64,000 nucleotides of DNA, from NCBI RefSeq assembly GCF_020731145.1, contig NZ_JAJFZN010000002.1, forward strand, positions 434,001-498,000, given 5' to 3'. Shown one piece after another: positions 27,252 to 36,065 of the stretch (position 1 is the stretch's first letter; each line of letters begins with the position of its first letter). Origin of the DNA: Sneathiella sp. HT1-7. Its GTDB lineage: Bacteria > Pseudomonadota > Alphaproteobacteria > Sneathiellales > Sneathiellaceae. A model generated the notes under the pieces. It saw only the letters and a list, made by a program, of their open reading frames with translations. It was not told the origin of the DNA and made no database searches. The translations under genes and the position numbers were made by a program.

Positions 27252-28598
27252 ATGGCGTCAGCAGCAGAGCAAATGGCTTCTTCCATGAGTTTCGGTGCCT
27301 TTTCGAAGGCAACGGAACTCAAGAAGCGTTTATGGTTCACGCTCTTTGCCCTGATCGTTTACCGGATCGGGACATATATACCGATCCCGGGTGTCGATCC
27401 GACAATTCTGGCTGACGTTTTCGCACAGAATTCCGGGGGTATCCTCGGAATGTTTGACGTTTTTGCGGGTGGCGCGCTCGGTCGTATGACGATTTTCGCC
27501 CTCAATATCATGCCTTATATCTCGGCGTCGATTATCATGCAGTTGATGACCTCGATCTCGCCGCAGATGGCCCAACTCAAGAAAGAGGGCGAGGCCGGGC
27601 GTAAGAAGATCAACCAGTATACCCGCTACGGTACAGTTCTACTGGCCGCGTTGCAGGGTTATGGTATTGCCGCCGGTATTGAAGGCCTGACCCTTTCAAA
27701 CGGGCAGTCTGCCGTGATTGACCCTGGCATGCAGTTCCGCCTGTTTACAGTGGTGACGTTGGTTGCAGGTACTGTCTTCCTGATGTGGCTGGGTGAGCAG
27801 ATAACCGCGCGTGGCGTTGGTAATGGTATTTCGTTGATCATTTTTGCCGGTATTGTCGCAGAATTGCCAAGTGCGCTTGTCGGCACACTGGAATTGGGTC
27901 GTACAGGGGCTCTCTCTACTTTCGTTATCTTGCTGCTGTTGGTTATGGCAGTAGCCGTCATTGCTTTCATTGTCTTTATGGAGCGGGCGCAGCGCCGGAT
28001 TTTGATTCAGTATCCAAAGCGACAGCGCGGTAACAAGACCTATGGTGGCCAGAATTCACATTTACCGCTCAAGCTGAACACGGCTGGCGTTATTCCGCCG
28101 ATCTTTGCCTCTTCACTGTTGCTGATGCCGACGACGGTCGCAAGTTTCAGCGCAGGTTCAGGTCCGGACTGGCTGAACAGCCTGACAGCGATGCTGGGTC
28201 ATGGGCAGCCGATTTATCTGATGCTCTATATTGCGGGTATCGTCTTCTTTTGCTTTTTCTATACGGCAGTTGTCTTCAATCCGGATGACACAGCTGATAA
28301 CCTGAAGAAGCATGGCGGCTTCGTACCGGGCATTCGCCCCGGAAAACGGACGTCGGAGTATCTCGATTATGTCCTGACACGATTGACGGTTGTTGGCGCG
28401 GCGTATCTTTCTTTGGTCTGTATTTTACCGGAAATTCTCGTCTCTCAATGGGCGGTTCCTTTTTACTTCGGCGGAACATCCCTCCTGATCGTAGTGTCGG
28501 TCACCATGGATACGGTGGCGCAAATCCAAAGCCACCTTGTTGCCCATCAATATGAAGGGCTGATCAAAAAATCAAAGCTGGGGGGACGGCGTAGATGA
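27252..28598 (+). CDS. secY: Preprotein translocase subunit SecY
   Basis: The channel-forming inner-membrane subunit of SecYEG. The 448-residue protein has the hydrophobic pattern of ten transmembrane helices. Landmarks are [14 protein letters not shown], the cytosolic loop before helix 3 with [14 protein letters not shown], and [16 protein letters not shown] with the basic cytosolic tips needed for SecA and ribosome binding. It lies between rplO and adk and overlaps adk by 4 bases. The small rpmJ gene that follows secY in enterobacteria is not here. Confidence 0.98.
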   Translation: MASAAEQMASSMSFGAFSKATELKKRLWFTLFALIVYRIGTYIPIPGVDPTILADVFAQNSGGILGMFDVFAGGALGRMTIFALNIMPYISASIIMQLMTSISPQMAQLKKEGEAGRKKINQYTRYGTVLLAALQGYGIAAGIEGLTLSNGQSAVIDPGMQFRLFTVVTLVAGTVFLMWLGEQITARGVGNGISLIIFAGIVAELPSALVGTLELGRTGALSTFVILLLLVMAVAVIAFIVFMERAQRRILIQYPKRQRGNKTYGGQNSHLPLKLNTAGVIPPIFASSLLLMPTTVASFSAGSGPDWLNSLTAMLGHGQPIYLMLYIAGIVFFCFFYTAVVFNPDDTADNLKKHGGFVPGIRPGKRTSEYLDYVLTRLTVVGAAYLSLVCILPEILVSQWAVPFYFGGTSLLIVVSVTMDTVAQIQSHLVAHQYEGLIKKSKLGGRRR

Positions 28599-29245
28599 TT
28601 TTGATTCTTCTGGGACCGCCAGGCGCGGGGAAGGGAACTCAGGCACAGCGGTTGCAAGACAAGCATGGCCTGGTGCAGCTCTCAACTGGAGATATGTTGC
28701 GCGCAGCCGTAGCGGCAGGCACAGAAGTTGGCAAGAAAGCCAAGACTGTGATGGATCGAGGAGAACTTGTCTCCGACGACATAATGACGGGTATCATCTC
28801 TGATCGACTGGATCAGCCCGACTGTAAAAACGGCGTTATTCTTGATGGCTTCCCGCGCACCGAAGCGCAAGCGGAAGCGCTGGATGCGATGCTTGCGGAA
28901 AAGGGCCTCAAGCTTGATGCCGTTATCGAGATGAAAACCGACGACGATATACTGGTTGAGCGGATTACGGGTCGCTATACTTGCGCAAAATGCGGTGCGG
29001 GCTACCACGATATATTCCTGAAACCGAAGGTCGAAGGTGTTTGCGATAAATGCGGCGGGACAGAGTTTAGCCGACGTAGTGATGATAATGCCGAGACAGT
29101 GAAGTCACGGCTTAAGGCCTATCACGACCAGACGGCGCCTTTGCTTCCGTACTACCGGAGTAAAGATATCCTGAAGCAAGTTGATGGCATGGCCGGGATT
29201 GACGAAGTGACAGCAGAAATGGAAGCCGCTTTACAGGCAATCTAA
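28595..29245 (+). CDS. adk: Adenylate kinase (zinc-lid type)
   Basis: Adenylate kinase interconverts ATP + AMP and 2 ADP. The 216-residue enzyme starts with the P-loop [12 protein letters not shown] (residues 7-18), has the AMP-site [13 protein letters not shown], and a LID with four cysteines (CAKCG...CDKCGG), the arrangement that binds structural zinc. It is cotranslated with secY (ATGA overlap) and followed by a promoter for the alpha operon. Confidence 0.97.
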   Translation: MILILLGPPGAGKGTQAQRLQDKHGLVQLSTGDMLRAAVAAGTEVGKKAKTVMDRGELVSDDIMTGIISDRLDQPDCKNGVILDGFPRTEAQAEALDAMLAEKGLKLDAVIEMKTDDDILVERITGRYTCAKCGAGYHDIFLKPKVEGVCDKCGGTEFSRRSDDNAETVKSRLKAYHDQTAPLLPYYRSKDILKQVDGMAGIDEVTAEMEAALQAI

Positions 29246-29249
29246 ACTG

Positions 29250-29277
29250 TTGACTAGGTAACACAAAATTATATAAT
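29250..29277 (+). promoter_or_regulatory. Internal promoter of the rpsM-rpsK-rpoA-rplQ (alpha) operon
   Basis: TTGACT (29250-29255), 16 bases, then a perfect TATAAT (29272-29277). It lies 4 bases after the adk stop. A start near 29284 would give a leader of about 65 bases. It is the closest match to the sigma-70 consensus in the window, which supports separate expression of the alpha operon. Confidence 0.75.
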
Positions 29278-29308
29278 CGCGCGCTTCTCAGGAGGCGCTT
29301 GAGATAAC

Positions 29309-29325
29309 CGGGTCAGGACGACCCG
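29309..29325 (+). other. Leader hairpin upstream of rpsM
   Basis: CGGGTC (29309-29314) and GACCCG (29320-29325) flank a 5-base loop AGGAC and run into TTTT. A second stem, GCGCTTC/GAGGCGC (29281-29298), precedes it. In other bacteria S4 represses this operon through the rpsM leader; here rpsD is not in the operon, so the meaning of the structures is open. Confidence 0.5.
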
Positions 29326-29349
29326 TTTTGGTGATGAGGAGAAACTAGC

Positions 29350-29718
29350 GTGGCTCGTATTGCTGGTGTAAATATTCCGACGAATAAGCGGGTATTGATT
29401 GCACTGACCTATATTCATGGAATTGGCCCGGCAAAGGCCAAGGAAATTTGCGAGGCTGTCGGCCTCGCTCCGGAAATTCGCGTCAATGCGTTGAGCGATT
29501 CCGAAGTGGTGAAAATCCGCGAAACCATCGACGGCGATCATATCGTTGAAGGTGATTTGCGCCGTCAAACCTCAATGAATATCAAGCGTCTGATGGACCT
29601 TGGTTGTTACCGTGGCCTGCGCCATCGTCGTGGCCTGCCTGTCCGTGGTCAGCGTACCCATACCAACGCCCGCACCCGCAAGGGTCCGGCCAAAGCTATC
29701 GCTGGGAAGAAGAAGTAA
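29350..29718 (+). CDS. rpsM: 30S ribosomal protein S13
   Basis: S13 contacts the P-site tRNA and bridges to the 50S. I take GTG 29350 as start ([20 protein letters not shown]), preceded by GAGGAG. The 122-residue protein ends in the basic tail [20 protein letters not shown] that reaches the decoding site. It heads the alpha operon and its stop is one base from rpsK. Confidence 0.97.
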   Translation: MARIAGVNIPTNKRVLIALTYIHGIGPAKAKEICEAVGLAPEIRVNALSDSEVVKIRETIDGDHIVEGDLRRQTSMNIKRLMDLGCYRGLRHRRGLPVRGQRTHTNARTRKGPAKAIAGKKK

Positions 29719-29719
29719 T

Positions 29720-30109
29720 ATGGCACGTGAAAAAACACGCGTTAAACGCCGCGAACGTAAAAACATTATTTCAGGTGTCGCACATGTAAGCGCGTCCTTT
29801 AATAATACAAAGATTATGATTACCGATGCACAGGGCAACGCAATTGCCTGGTCGTCCGCTGGTTCGCAGGGCTTCAAGGGATCGCGTAAATCCACACCGT
29901 TCGCCGCGCAGATCGCAGCGGAGGACGCGGGCAAAAAAGCCATGGACCATGGTATGAAAACTCTTGAAGTTGAAGTCAAGGGACCGGGTTCCGGGCGCGA
30001 ATCGGCTTTGCGTGCATTGCAGTCTGTAGGGTTCAATATCACGTCAATTCGTGATGTGTCGCCCATTCCGCACAATGGATGCCGTCCGCCAAAACGCCGC
30101 CGCGTTTAA
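29720..30109 (+). CDS. rpsK: 30S ribosomal protein S11
   Basis: A platform protein next to the E site and the mRNA exit. Start ATG 29720 ([15 protein letters not shown]), 129 residues; a longer in-frame extension from 29600 lies entirely inside rpsM and is rejected. The C-terminal [18 protein letters not shown] holds the NG pair that becomes isoaspartate in E. coli S11. Confidence 0.97.
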   Translation: MAREKTRVKRRERKNIISGVAHVSASFNNTKIMITDAQGNAIAWSSAGSQGFKGSRKSTPFAAQIAAEDAGKKAMDHGMKTLEVEVKGPGSGRESALRALQSVGFNITSIRDVSPIPHNGCRPPKRRRV

Positions 30110-30166
30110 CGGATTACTACATATCGATACGGGCTTTTGGCCTGTATTGCTATTTGTCTAGACGTC

Positions 30167-30187
30167 GCAGGTCCAAGGTGGGCCTGC
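30167..30187 (+). other. Hairpin in the rpsK-rpoA spacer
   Basis: GCAGGTCC (30167-30174) pairs with GGGCCTGC (30180-30187), one G-U pair, loop AAGGT. It lies 20 bases before the rpoA GTG start, just upstream of the ribosome-binding site, in a 98-base spacer that is long for this operon. A role in setting alpha-subunit translation is possible. Confidence 0.45.
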
Positions 30188-30207
30188 AAAACTATGAGGT
30201 CATTACC

Positions 30208-31221
30208 GTGATTCAGCAAAACTGGAAAGATCTGATCCAGGCGAACCTCTCAGTAGAGCCGGGTGAGCAGAGCGATCGGGAAGCCACGATTATTGCGGAA
30301 CCTTTGGAAAGAGGGTTCGGTTTGACATTGGGCAACGCACTTCGTCGCGTTCTTTTGTCGAGCCTACAGGGCGCCGCCATTACGTCCATTCAAATCGATA
30401 ATGTTTTGCATGAATTCTCCTCGATCGCCGGTGTGCGCGAGGATGTAACGGATATCGTTCTGAACCTGAAGACGCTGGCAATCCGGGCGCATTCGGACGG
30501 ACCGAAGCGTATGGTACTGAAAGCTTCAGGTCCATGTGAAGTCACATCCGGCATGATTGAAACCGGACCGGACATCGAGATTATGGACCATGACCAGGTT
30601 CTAATGACCCTGGATGACGGTGCGTCAATCTCCATGGAGATGAATGTCGATACCGGCAAGGGCTATGTTCCTGGCGTCAACAACCATCCGGAAGATGCTC
30701 CGATCGGTTTGATTCCGATGGACAGCCTCTATAGTCCGGTTCGCAAGGTTACTTACAAAGTTGAAGCCGCCCGTGAAGGGCAGGTGCTCGATTATGACAA
30801 ACTGACTCTGAAAGTGGAAACAAACGGTACGGTTTCACCGGAAGATGCTGTGGCTTTCGCCGCACGCATCCTGCAAGAGCAGTTCCAACTCTTCGTGAAT
30901 TTCGATGAGCCAGAAGAAGTTGTCGTCAAGGAAGAGAGCCAGGAGCCTGAATTCAACAGGAACCTGCTTCGCAAGGTGGACGAGCTTGAACTCTCCGTTC
31001 GCTCGGCAAACTGCCTGAAGAACGATAACATTGTGTATATCGGCGATCTTATTCAGAAGACCGAAGCGGAAATGCTGCGGACGCCGAACTTCGGCCGTAA
31101 GAGCTTGAACGAGATCAAGGAAGTTCTGGCGCAAATGGGTCTGCATCTTGGCATGGAAGTGCCGAACTGGCCGCCGGAAAACATTGAAGATATGGCCAAA
31201 CGGCTGGAAGAACCTTTTTAG
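30208..31221 (+). CDS. rpoA: DNA-directed RNA polymerase subunit alpha
   Basis: Alpha dimerises to seed RNA polymerase assembly and its C-terminal domain touches UP elements and activators. I choose GTG 30208, giving an [21 protein letters not shown]-terminus that matches the family, after GAGGT. The longer in-frame reading from 30079 is unrelated. The 337-residue protein has the N-terminal dimerisation domain ([19 protein letters not shown]) and the helix-hairpin CTD ([33 protein letters not shown]). Confidence 0.97.
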   Translation: MIQQNWKDLIQANLSVEPGEQSDREATIIAEPLERGFGLTLGNALRRVLLSSLQGAAITSIQIDNVLHEFSSIAGVREDVTDIVLNLKTLAIRAHSDGPKRMVLKASGPCEVTSGMIETGPDIEIMDHDQVLMTLDDGASISMEMNVDTGKGYVPGVNNHPEDAPIGLIPMDSLYSPVRKVTYKVEAAREGQVLDYDKLTLKVETNGTVSPEDAVAFAARILQEQFQLFVNFDEPEEVVVKEESQEPEFNRNLLRKVDELELSVRSANCLKNDNIVYIGDLIQKTEAEMLRTPNFGRKSLNEIKEVLAQMGLHLGMEVPNWPPENIEDMAKRLEEPF

Positions 31222-31251
31222 AACAGCAACACTCGCTGTGGAGTAAGAAAA

Positions 31252-31689
31252 ATGCGGCATCGTAAATCTGGGCGCAAGCTCAATAGAACATCCTCTCATC
31301 GCAAGGCGATGTTTGCCAATATGGCGGCATCCCTGATCAAGCATGAGCAAATTCAGACGACCTTGCCAAAGGCGAAGGATCTGCGGCCTATCGTTGAAAA
31401 GCTTATTACGCTTGGCAAACGCGGCGATCTTCATGCACGTCGGCAAGCTCTGGCCGAATTGCATGAGAAATCTGCAGTCGATAAGCTGTTTTCCACGCTG
31501 AGTGAACGTTATGCAGAACGCAGCGGTGGTTATACACGCGTCCTGAAAGCGGGTTTTCGCACAGGGGATGCCGCGCCGATGGGTGTTATAGAACTGGTTG
31601 ATCGTGACGTGGAAGCAAAGGGTCAGGATTCCGGCCCGGATCAGAACGCTGTCGACGAAGAAGAATTAGAGGCGGAAGCCGTAGCCTAA
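31252..31689 (+). CDS. rplQ: 50S ribosomal protein L17
   Basis: A 50S protein near the tunnel exit. The 145-residue product starts [20 protein letters not shown] and has the conserved [19 protein letters not shown]. After the core it carries an acidic tail of about 25 residues ([20 protein letters not shown]), longer than the E. coli protein, as often seen in alphaproteobacteria. It is last in the alpha operon. Confidence 0.97.
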   Translation: MRHRKSGRKLNRTSSHRKAMFANMAASLIKHEQIQTTLPKAKDLRPIVEKLITLGKRGDLHARRQALAELHEKSAVDKLFSTLSERYAERSGGYTRVLKAGFRTGDAAPMGVIELVDRDVEAKGQDSGPDQNAVDEEELEAEAVA

Positions 31690-31711
31690 AACAGCCCGCA
31701 CGTAGAAAAGG

Positions 31712-31742
31712 AAAAGGCAGTCCCCGGGGCTGCCTTTTTTTT
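31712..31742 (+). terminator. Strong rho-independent terminator of the ribosomal protein cluster
   Basis: AAAAGGCAGTCC pairs with GGGCTGCCTTTT (12 bp with one G-U pair, 3-base loop) and continues into eight T residues. It lies 22 bases after the rplQ stop and is the clearest terminator in the window. Confidence 0.9.
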
Positions 31743-31761
31743 CGCCCTGATCGCTGCCAAG

Positions 31762-31791
31762 CTGACAACAGCTTGAAAAACGCGTTAGTAT
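31762..31791 (+). promoter_or_regulatory. Possible promoter of the protease operon
   Basis: CTGACA (31762-31767) and TAGTAT (31786-31791), 18-base spacing, directly after the rplQ terminator. A transcript from here would start near 31798, ahead of either plausible ATG of the protease but after the TTG at 31773. Confidence 0.4.
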
Positions 31792-31844
31792 GGGCATTTA
31801 TACGAAGACATATTGAAATTCTCATGGAACCGGTTTTTACAGGC

Positions 31845-33260
31845 ATGAAAAGATATATCCGGCAGATTGCATCCGGCATTTTTCTATTGGTTTTTGTTGG
31901 GTTCAATGCCCCAGTGCAGGCTGAGGATGCGGTCCCGCAAAGCCAAGCACAGATTATGTTGTCCTTTGCTCCGTTGGTGAAGAAGGCGGTGCCGGCGGTT
32001 GTCAATATCTTCACCAAGACGCGTGTAACCCAGACCAGGCCGAGCTTGTTCGATGATCCTTTCTTCAAACGGTTCTTTGGTGACAATTTTGGCCCACAGC
32101 GAAAGCGCCAGCAAATCCAGAATTCATTGGGTTCCGGTGTGCTGGTGGATAGTGAGGGGGTTATTGTAACCAATTATCATGTTGTCAGTGGTGCCGATGA
32201 AATCACCGTGGCGCTTTCCGATCGTCGTGAGTTTGATGCCCGCCTGATTGTTTCGGATGAGCGGACGGACCTTGCGATCCTGAAAATTGATGTGGAGGGA
32301 GAGAGGCTTCCTTTTCTGGAATTTTCCGATTCTGACACTCTTGAGATCGGCGATCTTGTCATCGCCATTGGTAACCCTTTCGGCGTCGGCCAAACTGTAA
32401 CGAGCGGCATTATTTCCGCGCTCGACAGAAGCGCGGGAGTTGCCAATGATATTCAGTCTTTTATCCAGACAGATGCCGCCATCAACCCCGGTAATTCCGG
32501 CGGTGCACTCCTGACCATGGATGGGAAAATCGCGGGCATTAATTCGGCAATTTTCAGTAAGAGCGGTGGTTCCCTCGGCATCGGGTTTGCCATCCCCGCC
32601 AATCTGGTGAAAGCCGTTCTTATCAACGGTCTTGAAACTGGGAAGGTCGTGCGTCCCTGGCTCGGCGCGAGCGGGCAGGAGATTACCGGCGACGTCGCCG
32701 ATGGTCTTGGCCTTGAAAAGCCGGGCGGAGTGCTGATTAACCGTGTCCATCCTTATGGTGCTGCCTATCAGGCGGGTCTCCGGGTGGGAGACGTTATCGT
32801 CTCCATCGATGACAAGGAAATTCTCGGTCCAGAAACGCTTACCTTTCGGGTTGCGTCCAGTGTTATCGGCAAGATTGCGCGGCTCGCTGTTTATCGGGAT
32901 GGGAAGCGGATGACGCTGGAGATGAACCTGCAGCCCGCACCGGAAATCCCACCGCGCAGTATAGAAACATTGACCGGTCGCCACCCTTTGTCAGGATCAG
33001 TGGTGGGAAATTTGTCGCCGGCCTATGCGCTGGAGCTGGGTCTCTCCGCTTTCTCGGAAGGCGTTGTTGTTGCCGCAACGACGAAGGGAAGTGTTGCGGA
33101 ACGATATGGTTTGCGGCCAAGGGATATTCTGTTCCGGGTCAACGGGGAAAAAATCACGGATATCGAACAGGCAAAACGCGTGCTAGAATCCGCCCAAGGA
33201 AGTTGGCAGATTGCGATTCGCCGGAACGGGCGAACATTGTCTTTCAAGGTTAGTTTATGA
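31845..33260 (+). CDS. Do-like periplasmic serine protease (DegP/DegQ family)
   Basis: An HtrA-family protease/chaperone that degrades or guards misfolded envelope proteins. From ATG 31845 the 471-residue precursor begins MKRYIRQIASGIFLLVFVGF with a signal peptide ending near APVQA-ED. ATG 31824 would add seven residues before it, and neither start has a good ribosome-binding site. The catalytic triad is visible as NYHVV (His), RTDLAIL (Asp) and the GNSGG serine. Two PDZ domains follow (about residues 270-360 and 385-470). It opens a run of four overlapping genes. DegQ or MucD are equally possible names. Confidence 0.93.
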   Translation: MKRYIRQIASGIFLLVFVGFNAPVQAEDAVPQSQAQIMLSFAPLVKKAVPAVVNIFTKTRVTQTRPSLFDDPFFKRFFGDNFGPQRKRQQIQNSLGSGVLVDSEGVIVTNYHVVSGADEITVALSDRREFDARLIVSDERTDLAILKIDVEGERLPFLEFSDSDTLEIGDLVIAIGNPFGVGQTVTSGIISALDRSAGVANDIQSFIQTDAAINPGNSGGALLTMDGKIAGINSAIFSKSGGSLGIGFAIPANLVKAVLINGLETGKVVRPWLGASGQEITGDVADGLGLEKPGGVLINRVHPYGAAYQAGLRVGDVIVSIDDKEILGPETLTFRVASSVIGKIARLAVYRDGKRMTLEMNLQPAPEIPPRSIETLTGRHPLSGSVVGNLSPAYALELGLSAFSEGVVVAATTKGSVAERYGLRPRDILFRVNGEKITDIEQAKRVLESAQGSWQIAIRRNGRTLSFKVSL

Positions 33261-34573
33261 CCAGCCTGTTTGATGCGGGTCTGCCCGACGATGTGTCCCA
33301 TCGGCCGCTGGCGGACCGGTTGCGCCCCTCCCGTCTTGAGGAGGTGGTGGGGCAGGACCATCTTTTGAAAAAGGACGCGCCGCTCAAACGTATGCTGGAT
33401 GCTGGTTGGCTCGCGTCGATTGTCTTCTGGGGTCCGCCGGGATCGGGCAAGACGACAATCGCACGGCTGCTCGCCAAGGAAGTGGATATGCATTTTGAGC
33501 AGATTTCCGCCGTCTTTTCCGGTGTGGCGGATTTGCGCAAAGCTTTCGAGGCGGCAAAGATGCGGCGACAGGATGGCAAAAGAACTCTTCTGTTCGTCGA
33601 TGAAATTCATCGCTTCAATCGCTCCCAGCAGGATGGCTTTCTGCCCTATGTGGAGGATGGCACGATCACGCTGGTGGGCGCGACCACGGAAAATCCGTCG
33701 TTCGAGTTGAATGGCGCCTTGCTCTCACGCTGTCAGGTGTTGGTCCTTAATCGCCATGACGAGGATTCTCTTCGTGTCCTGATGGAACGGGCGGAGGAAC
33801 TGGAAGGTCGGCCCATCCCGCTTGATGAGGCGGCGAAGACGGCACTCCTGCAGCTTGCAGATGGGGACGGACGGTTTTTCTTGAATATGGTTGAGGCTGT
33901 TTTTCATTCAGGCGAGGAGATGCTCGACACTGAGGCGCTATCTCAGGTTATTTCCAAACGCGCACCAGCTTATGACAAGGACCGTGACGGTCATTATAAC
34001 CTGATCAGTGCACTTCATAAATCCTTGCGCGGCTCCGACGTGGATGCGGCGCTCTATTGGTTCTCGCGTATGATGGATGGCGGGGAGGATCCGCTTTATC
34101 TCGCGCGGCGACTCGTTCGGTTCGCGATAGAGGATATTGGCATGGCGGATCCCAACGCGTTAGTGCAGGCTAATGCCGCAAAGGACGCCTATCAATTCCT
34201 CGGCTCACCGGAGGGCGATCTCGCGATTGCGCAATCGGTGATCTATCTCGCCACGGCGCCGAAATCCAACGCCGCCTATCGTGCCTTTAGTCAATCCAAG
34301 AAGGCGGCACGCAAGCATGGTTCCCACATGCCGCCCAAACATATCCTGAACGCGCCGACGGGAATGATGAAGGATCTGGGCTATGGAAAAGACTACGCCT
34401 ATGATCATGATGCGGAAGATGGATTTTCGGGGCAGAGCTATTTTCCCGATGAAATGAAGCGCGAGCAGTATTATTCTCCGGTTGAGCGCGGGTTCGAGCG
34501 CGACATAAAGAAGCGCCTTGAATATTGGGCGAGACTGAGGGCGGAGAAGCAGGCCGGAAAGACAAAAAAATGA
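33257..34573 (+). CDS. rarA: Replication-associated recombination protein A (RarA/MgsA) AAA+ ATPase
   Basis: A clamp-loader-like ATPase acting at stalled replication forks. The 438-residue protein begins with RPSRLEEVVGQDHLL. It has Walker A GPPGSGKTT (about residues 59-67), Walker B LLFVDEIHRFN, sensor-1 VGATTENPSFELN and the C-terminal tetramerisation region with HGSHMPPKHILNAPTGMMKD. It overlaps the protease gene by 4 bases and crcB by 4, so the group is translated together although the functions differ. Confidence 0.95.
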   Translation: MTSLFDAGLPDDVSHRPLADRLRPSRLEEVVGQDHLLKKDAPLKRMLDAGWLASIVFWGPPGSGKTTIARLLAKEVDMHFEQISAVFSGVADLRKAFEAAKMRRQDGKRTLLFVDEIHRFNRSQQDGFLPYVEDGTITLVGATTENPSFELNGALLSRCQVLVLNRHDEDSLRVLMERAEELEGRPIPLDEAAKTALLQLADGDGRFFLNMVEAVFHSGEEMLDTEALSQVISKRAPAYDKDRDGHYNLISALHKSLRGSDVDAALYWFSRMMDGGEDPLYLARRLVRFAIEDIGMADPNALVQANAAKDAYQFLGSPEGDLAIAQSVIYLATAPKSNAAYRAFSQSKKAARKHGSHMPPKHILNAPTGMMKDLGYGKDYAYDHDAEDGFSGQSYFPDEMKREQYYSPVERGFERDIKKRLEYWARLRAEKQAGKTKK

Positions 34574-34947
34574 ATATGTTCCTATCAGTGGCAATCGGCG
34601 GCGCGTTGGGTGCCTGCGCGCGTTACGGCGTCGCACAAATCATGCTGCGACAGCTAGGGCCGGGCTACCCTTATGGAACCTTACTTGTGAATATCGTCGG
34701 CTCTTTCCTGATGGGGGTGTTGATCGAACTGATTGCGCTGCGCTGGTCTCCCTCTCCGGAAATGCGCGTTTTGCTGGTGACAGGCTTTCTGGGCGGCTTT
34801 ACGACTTTTTCTGCTTTCTCTCTCGACGTTGCGTTGATGGTGGAGAAGGGGGAGACACTCTCGGCGGTGAGTTATGTTTTAATGTCAGTTTTTCTATCTA
34901 TTGCCGGGCTGTTCGCCGGGCTTCATTTAATGCGGGCGGTATTGTAA
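34570..34947 (+). CDS. crcB: Fluoride channel CrcB (Fluc family)
   Basis: A small dimeric fluoride export channel of the inner membrane. Start ATG 34570 (MNMFLSVAIGGALGACARYG), overlapping the rarA stop as ATGA, gives 125 residues with four hydrophobic helices. Family motifs GGALGACARYG, GTLLVNIVGSFLMG and TGFLGGFTTFSAFSLD are all visible; the last holds the pore phenylalanines and the central sodium-site backbone. No fluoride riboswitch is apparent, which fits its place inside an operon. Confidence 0.95.
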   Translation: MNMFLSVAIGGALGACARYGVAQIMLRQLGPGYPYGTLLVNIVGSFLMGVLIELIALRWSPSPEMRVLLVTGFLGGFTTFSAFSLDVALMVEKGETLSAVSYVLMSVFLSIAGLFAGLHLMRAVL

Positions 34948-35945
34948 TGAGCCGGGTTCAACATCTTATCGTGAGCGAGGACGAAGCGGATCAACGGCTC
35001 GATCGTTGGTTCAAGGCACATTTTCCGGGCCTTACCCACGGGCAACTCGAAAAATTTCTTCGTAAGGGGGATATCCGGGTCGACAAGAAAAGATCAAAGG
35101 CGAATGATCGTCTTGAGGCAGGGCAGACAGTACGGGTACCGCCTCTGGCGGATGATGTCTACAAACCGGTGCAAGCAAGAGGCCCGCGCGTGACGCAAGC
35201 CGAGAAACTCTCCGATAGGGATATCGCCGACATCCGGCAGATGGTCCTGCATATGGATGATGCCGTGATTGTCCTCAACAAGCCGGCCGGTCTTCCGGTT
35301 CAGGGCGGTAGTGGTCAGAACCGCCATATCGACGGTCTGCTGGAAGGGTTGCGGTTTGACTATCCGGAAAAGCCACGTCTCGTACATCGTCTGGACAAAG
35401 ATACATCTGGCGTCCTCGTGCTGGGCCGGACAAGGCAGGCGGCAAAGCATCTGGCGGAAGCATTCAAACGCCGCACAACGCGCAAGATTTACTGGGCCCT
35501 GCTTGTCGGTGTGCCAAAACCGCATGAAGGAACAATCAGCTATAACCTTGCCAAAATTGTTACCTCTAACGGAGAGAAGGTCGTTGTCGATCGGGAAGGG
35601 CAGACGGCAGTCACGGATTATTCCGTTGTTGAGGTCGCTGCACAAAAGGCCTGTTGGGTCGCCTTCAAGCCACTCACCGGACGCACGCATCAGCTTCGTG
35701 TTCATGCGGTGGGGCTGGGCACGCCGATCGTTGGCGACGGCAAATATGGCGGCACGGAAGCTTTCCTGGACGGGATTGTCAGCAAGAAAATGCATCTGCA
35801 TGCGCGGGAGATAACGATCTCGCATCCTGATGGGGGGGATGTCACGGTATCTGCGCCGCTGGATCGACATATGGCCGAGAGCTGGAAGCTGTTCGGTTTT
35901 CAGGAAAATGACTATGAAGATCCGTTCCTGGATATCGAGTTTTAG
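34947..35945 (+). CDS. 23S rRNA pseudouridine synthase, RluC/RluD family
   Basis: Converts specific uridines of 23S rRNA to pseudouridine. The 332-residue enzyme has an N-terminal S4 RNA-binding domain (LDRWFKAHFPGLTHGQLEKF) and the catalytic motif HRLDKDTSGVLVLGRT with the essential Asp. The RTHQLRVHAVGLG and GDGKYGG motifs follow. RluC is the usual alphaproteobacterial assignment, but RluD is not excluded. It overlaps crcB by one base and ends the four-gene run. Confidence 0.92.
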   Translation: MSRVQHLIVSEDEADQRLDRWFKAHFPGLTHGQLEKFLRKGDIRVDKKRSKANDRLEAGQTVRVPPLADDVYKPVQARGPRVTQAEKLSDRDIADIRQMVLHMDDAVIVLNKPAGLPVQGGSGQNRHIDGLLEGLRFDYPEKPRLVHRLDKDTSGVLVLGRTRQAAKHLAEAFKRRTTRKIYWALLVGVPKPHEGTISYNLAKIVTSNGEKVVVDREGQTAVTDYSVVEVAAQKACWVAFKPLTGRTHQLRVHAVGLGTPIVGDGKYGGTEAFLDGIVSKKMHLHAREITISHPDGGDVTVSAPLDRHMAESWKLFGFQENDYEDPFLDIEF

Positions 35946-35976
35946 GCTCATGGGCACGGATTTTGCCGCTTTTGGC

Positions 35977-36004
35977 TTGACTAATGGCTTGGAATGACTA
36001 GATT
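35977..36004 (+). promoter_or_regulatory. Promoter of the leuA leader transcript
   Basis: TTGACT (35977-35982), 16 bases, TAGATT (35999-36004). Preceded by GGC as in CTTGAC-type promoters. A transcription start 7-8 bases after the -10 box would fall at 36011-36012, on the ATG of the leader peptide. Confidence 0.65.
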
Positions 36005-36011
36005 TTCACGC

Positions 36012-36065
36012 ATGATGAATTCGAACCGACTACTGAGCCTACGACTTATTGGCCCGGCACTCTGA
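36012..36065 (+). CDS. Leucine-rich leader peptide of leuA (probably leaderless)
   Basis: A 17-residue reading frame, MMNSNRLLSLRLIGPAL, ending in TGA. Five of its 17 codons are for leucine (CTA, CTG, CTA, CTT, CTC), four of them within seven codons. It sits between a good promoter and leuA, the first gene of leucine synthesis. The terminal codons and stop overlap the 5' arm of the CCGGCAC/GTGCCGG hairpin, so ribosome position would decide whether that stem forms. This is the classic layout of amino-acid attenuation. There is no room for a ribosome-binding site between the predicted transcription start and ATG, which suggests leaderless translation as reported for the trp leader of Sinorhizobium. 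The gene is not proven. Confidence 0.6.
   Translation: MMNSNRLLSLRLIGPAL

Noticed and set aside
29600-29719. 40-residue N-terminal extension of S11
   Set aside because: It is frame overlap with rpsM; S11 begins at [13 protein letters not shown] with the normal length.
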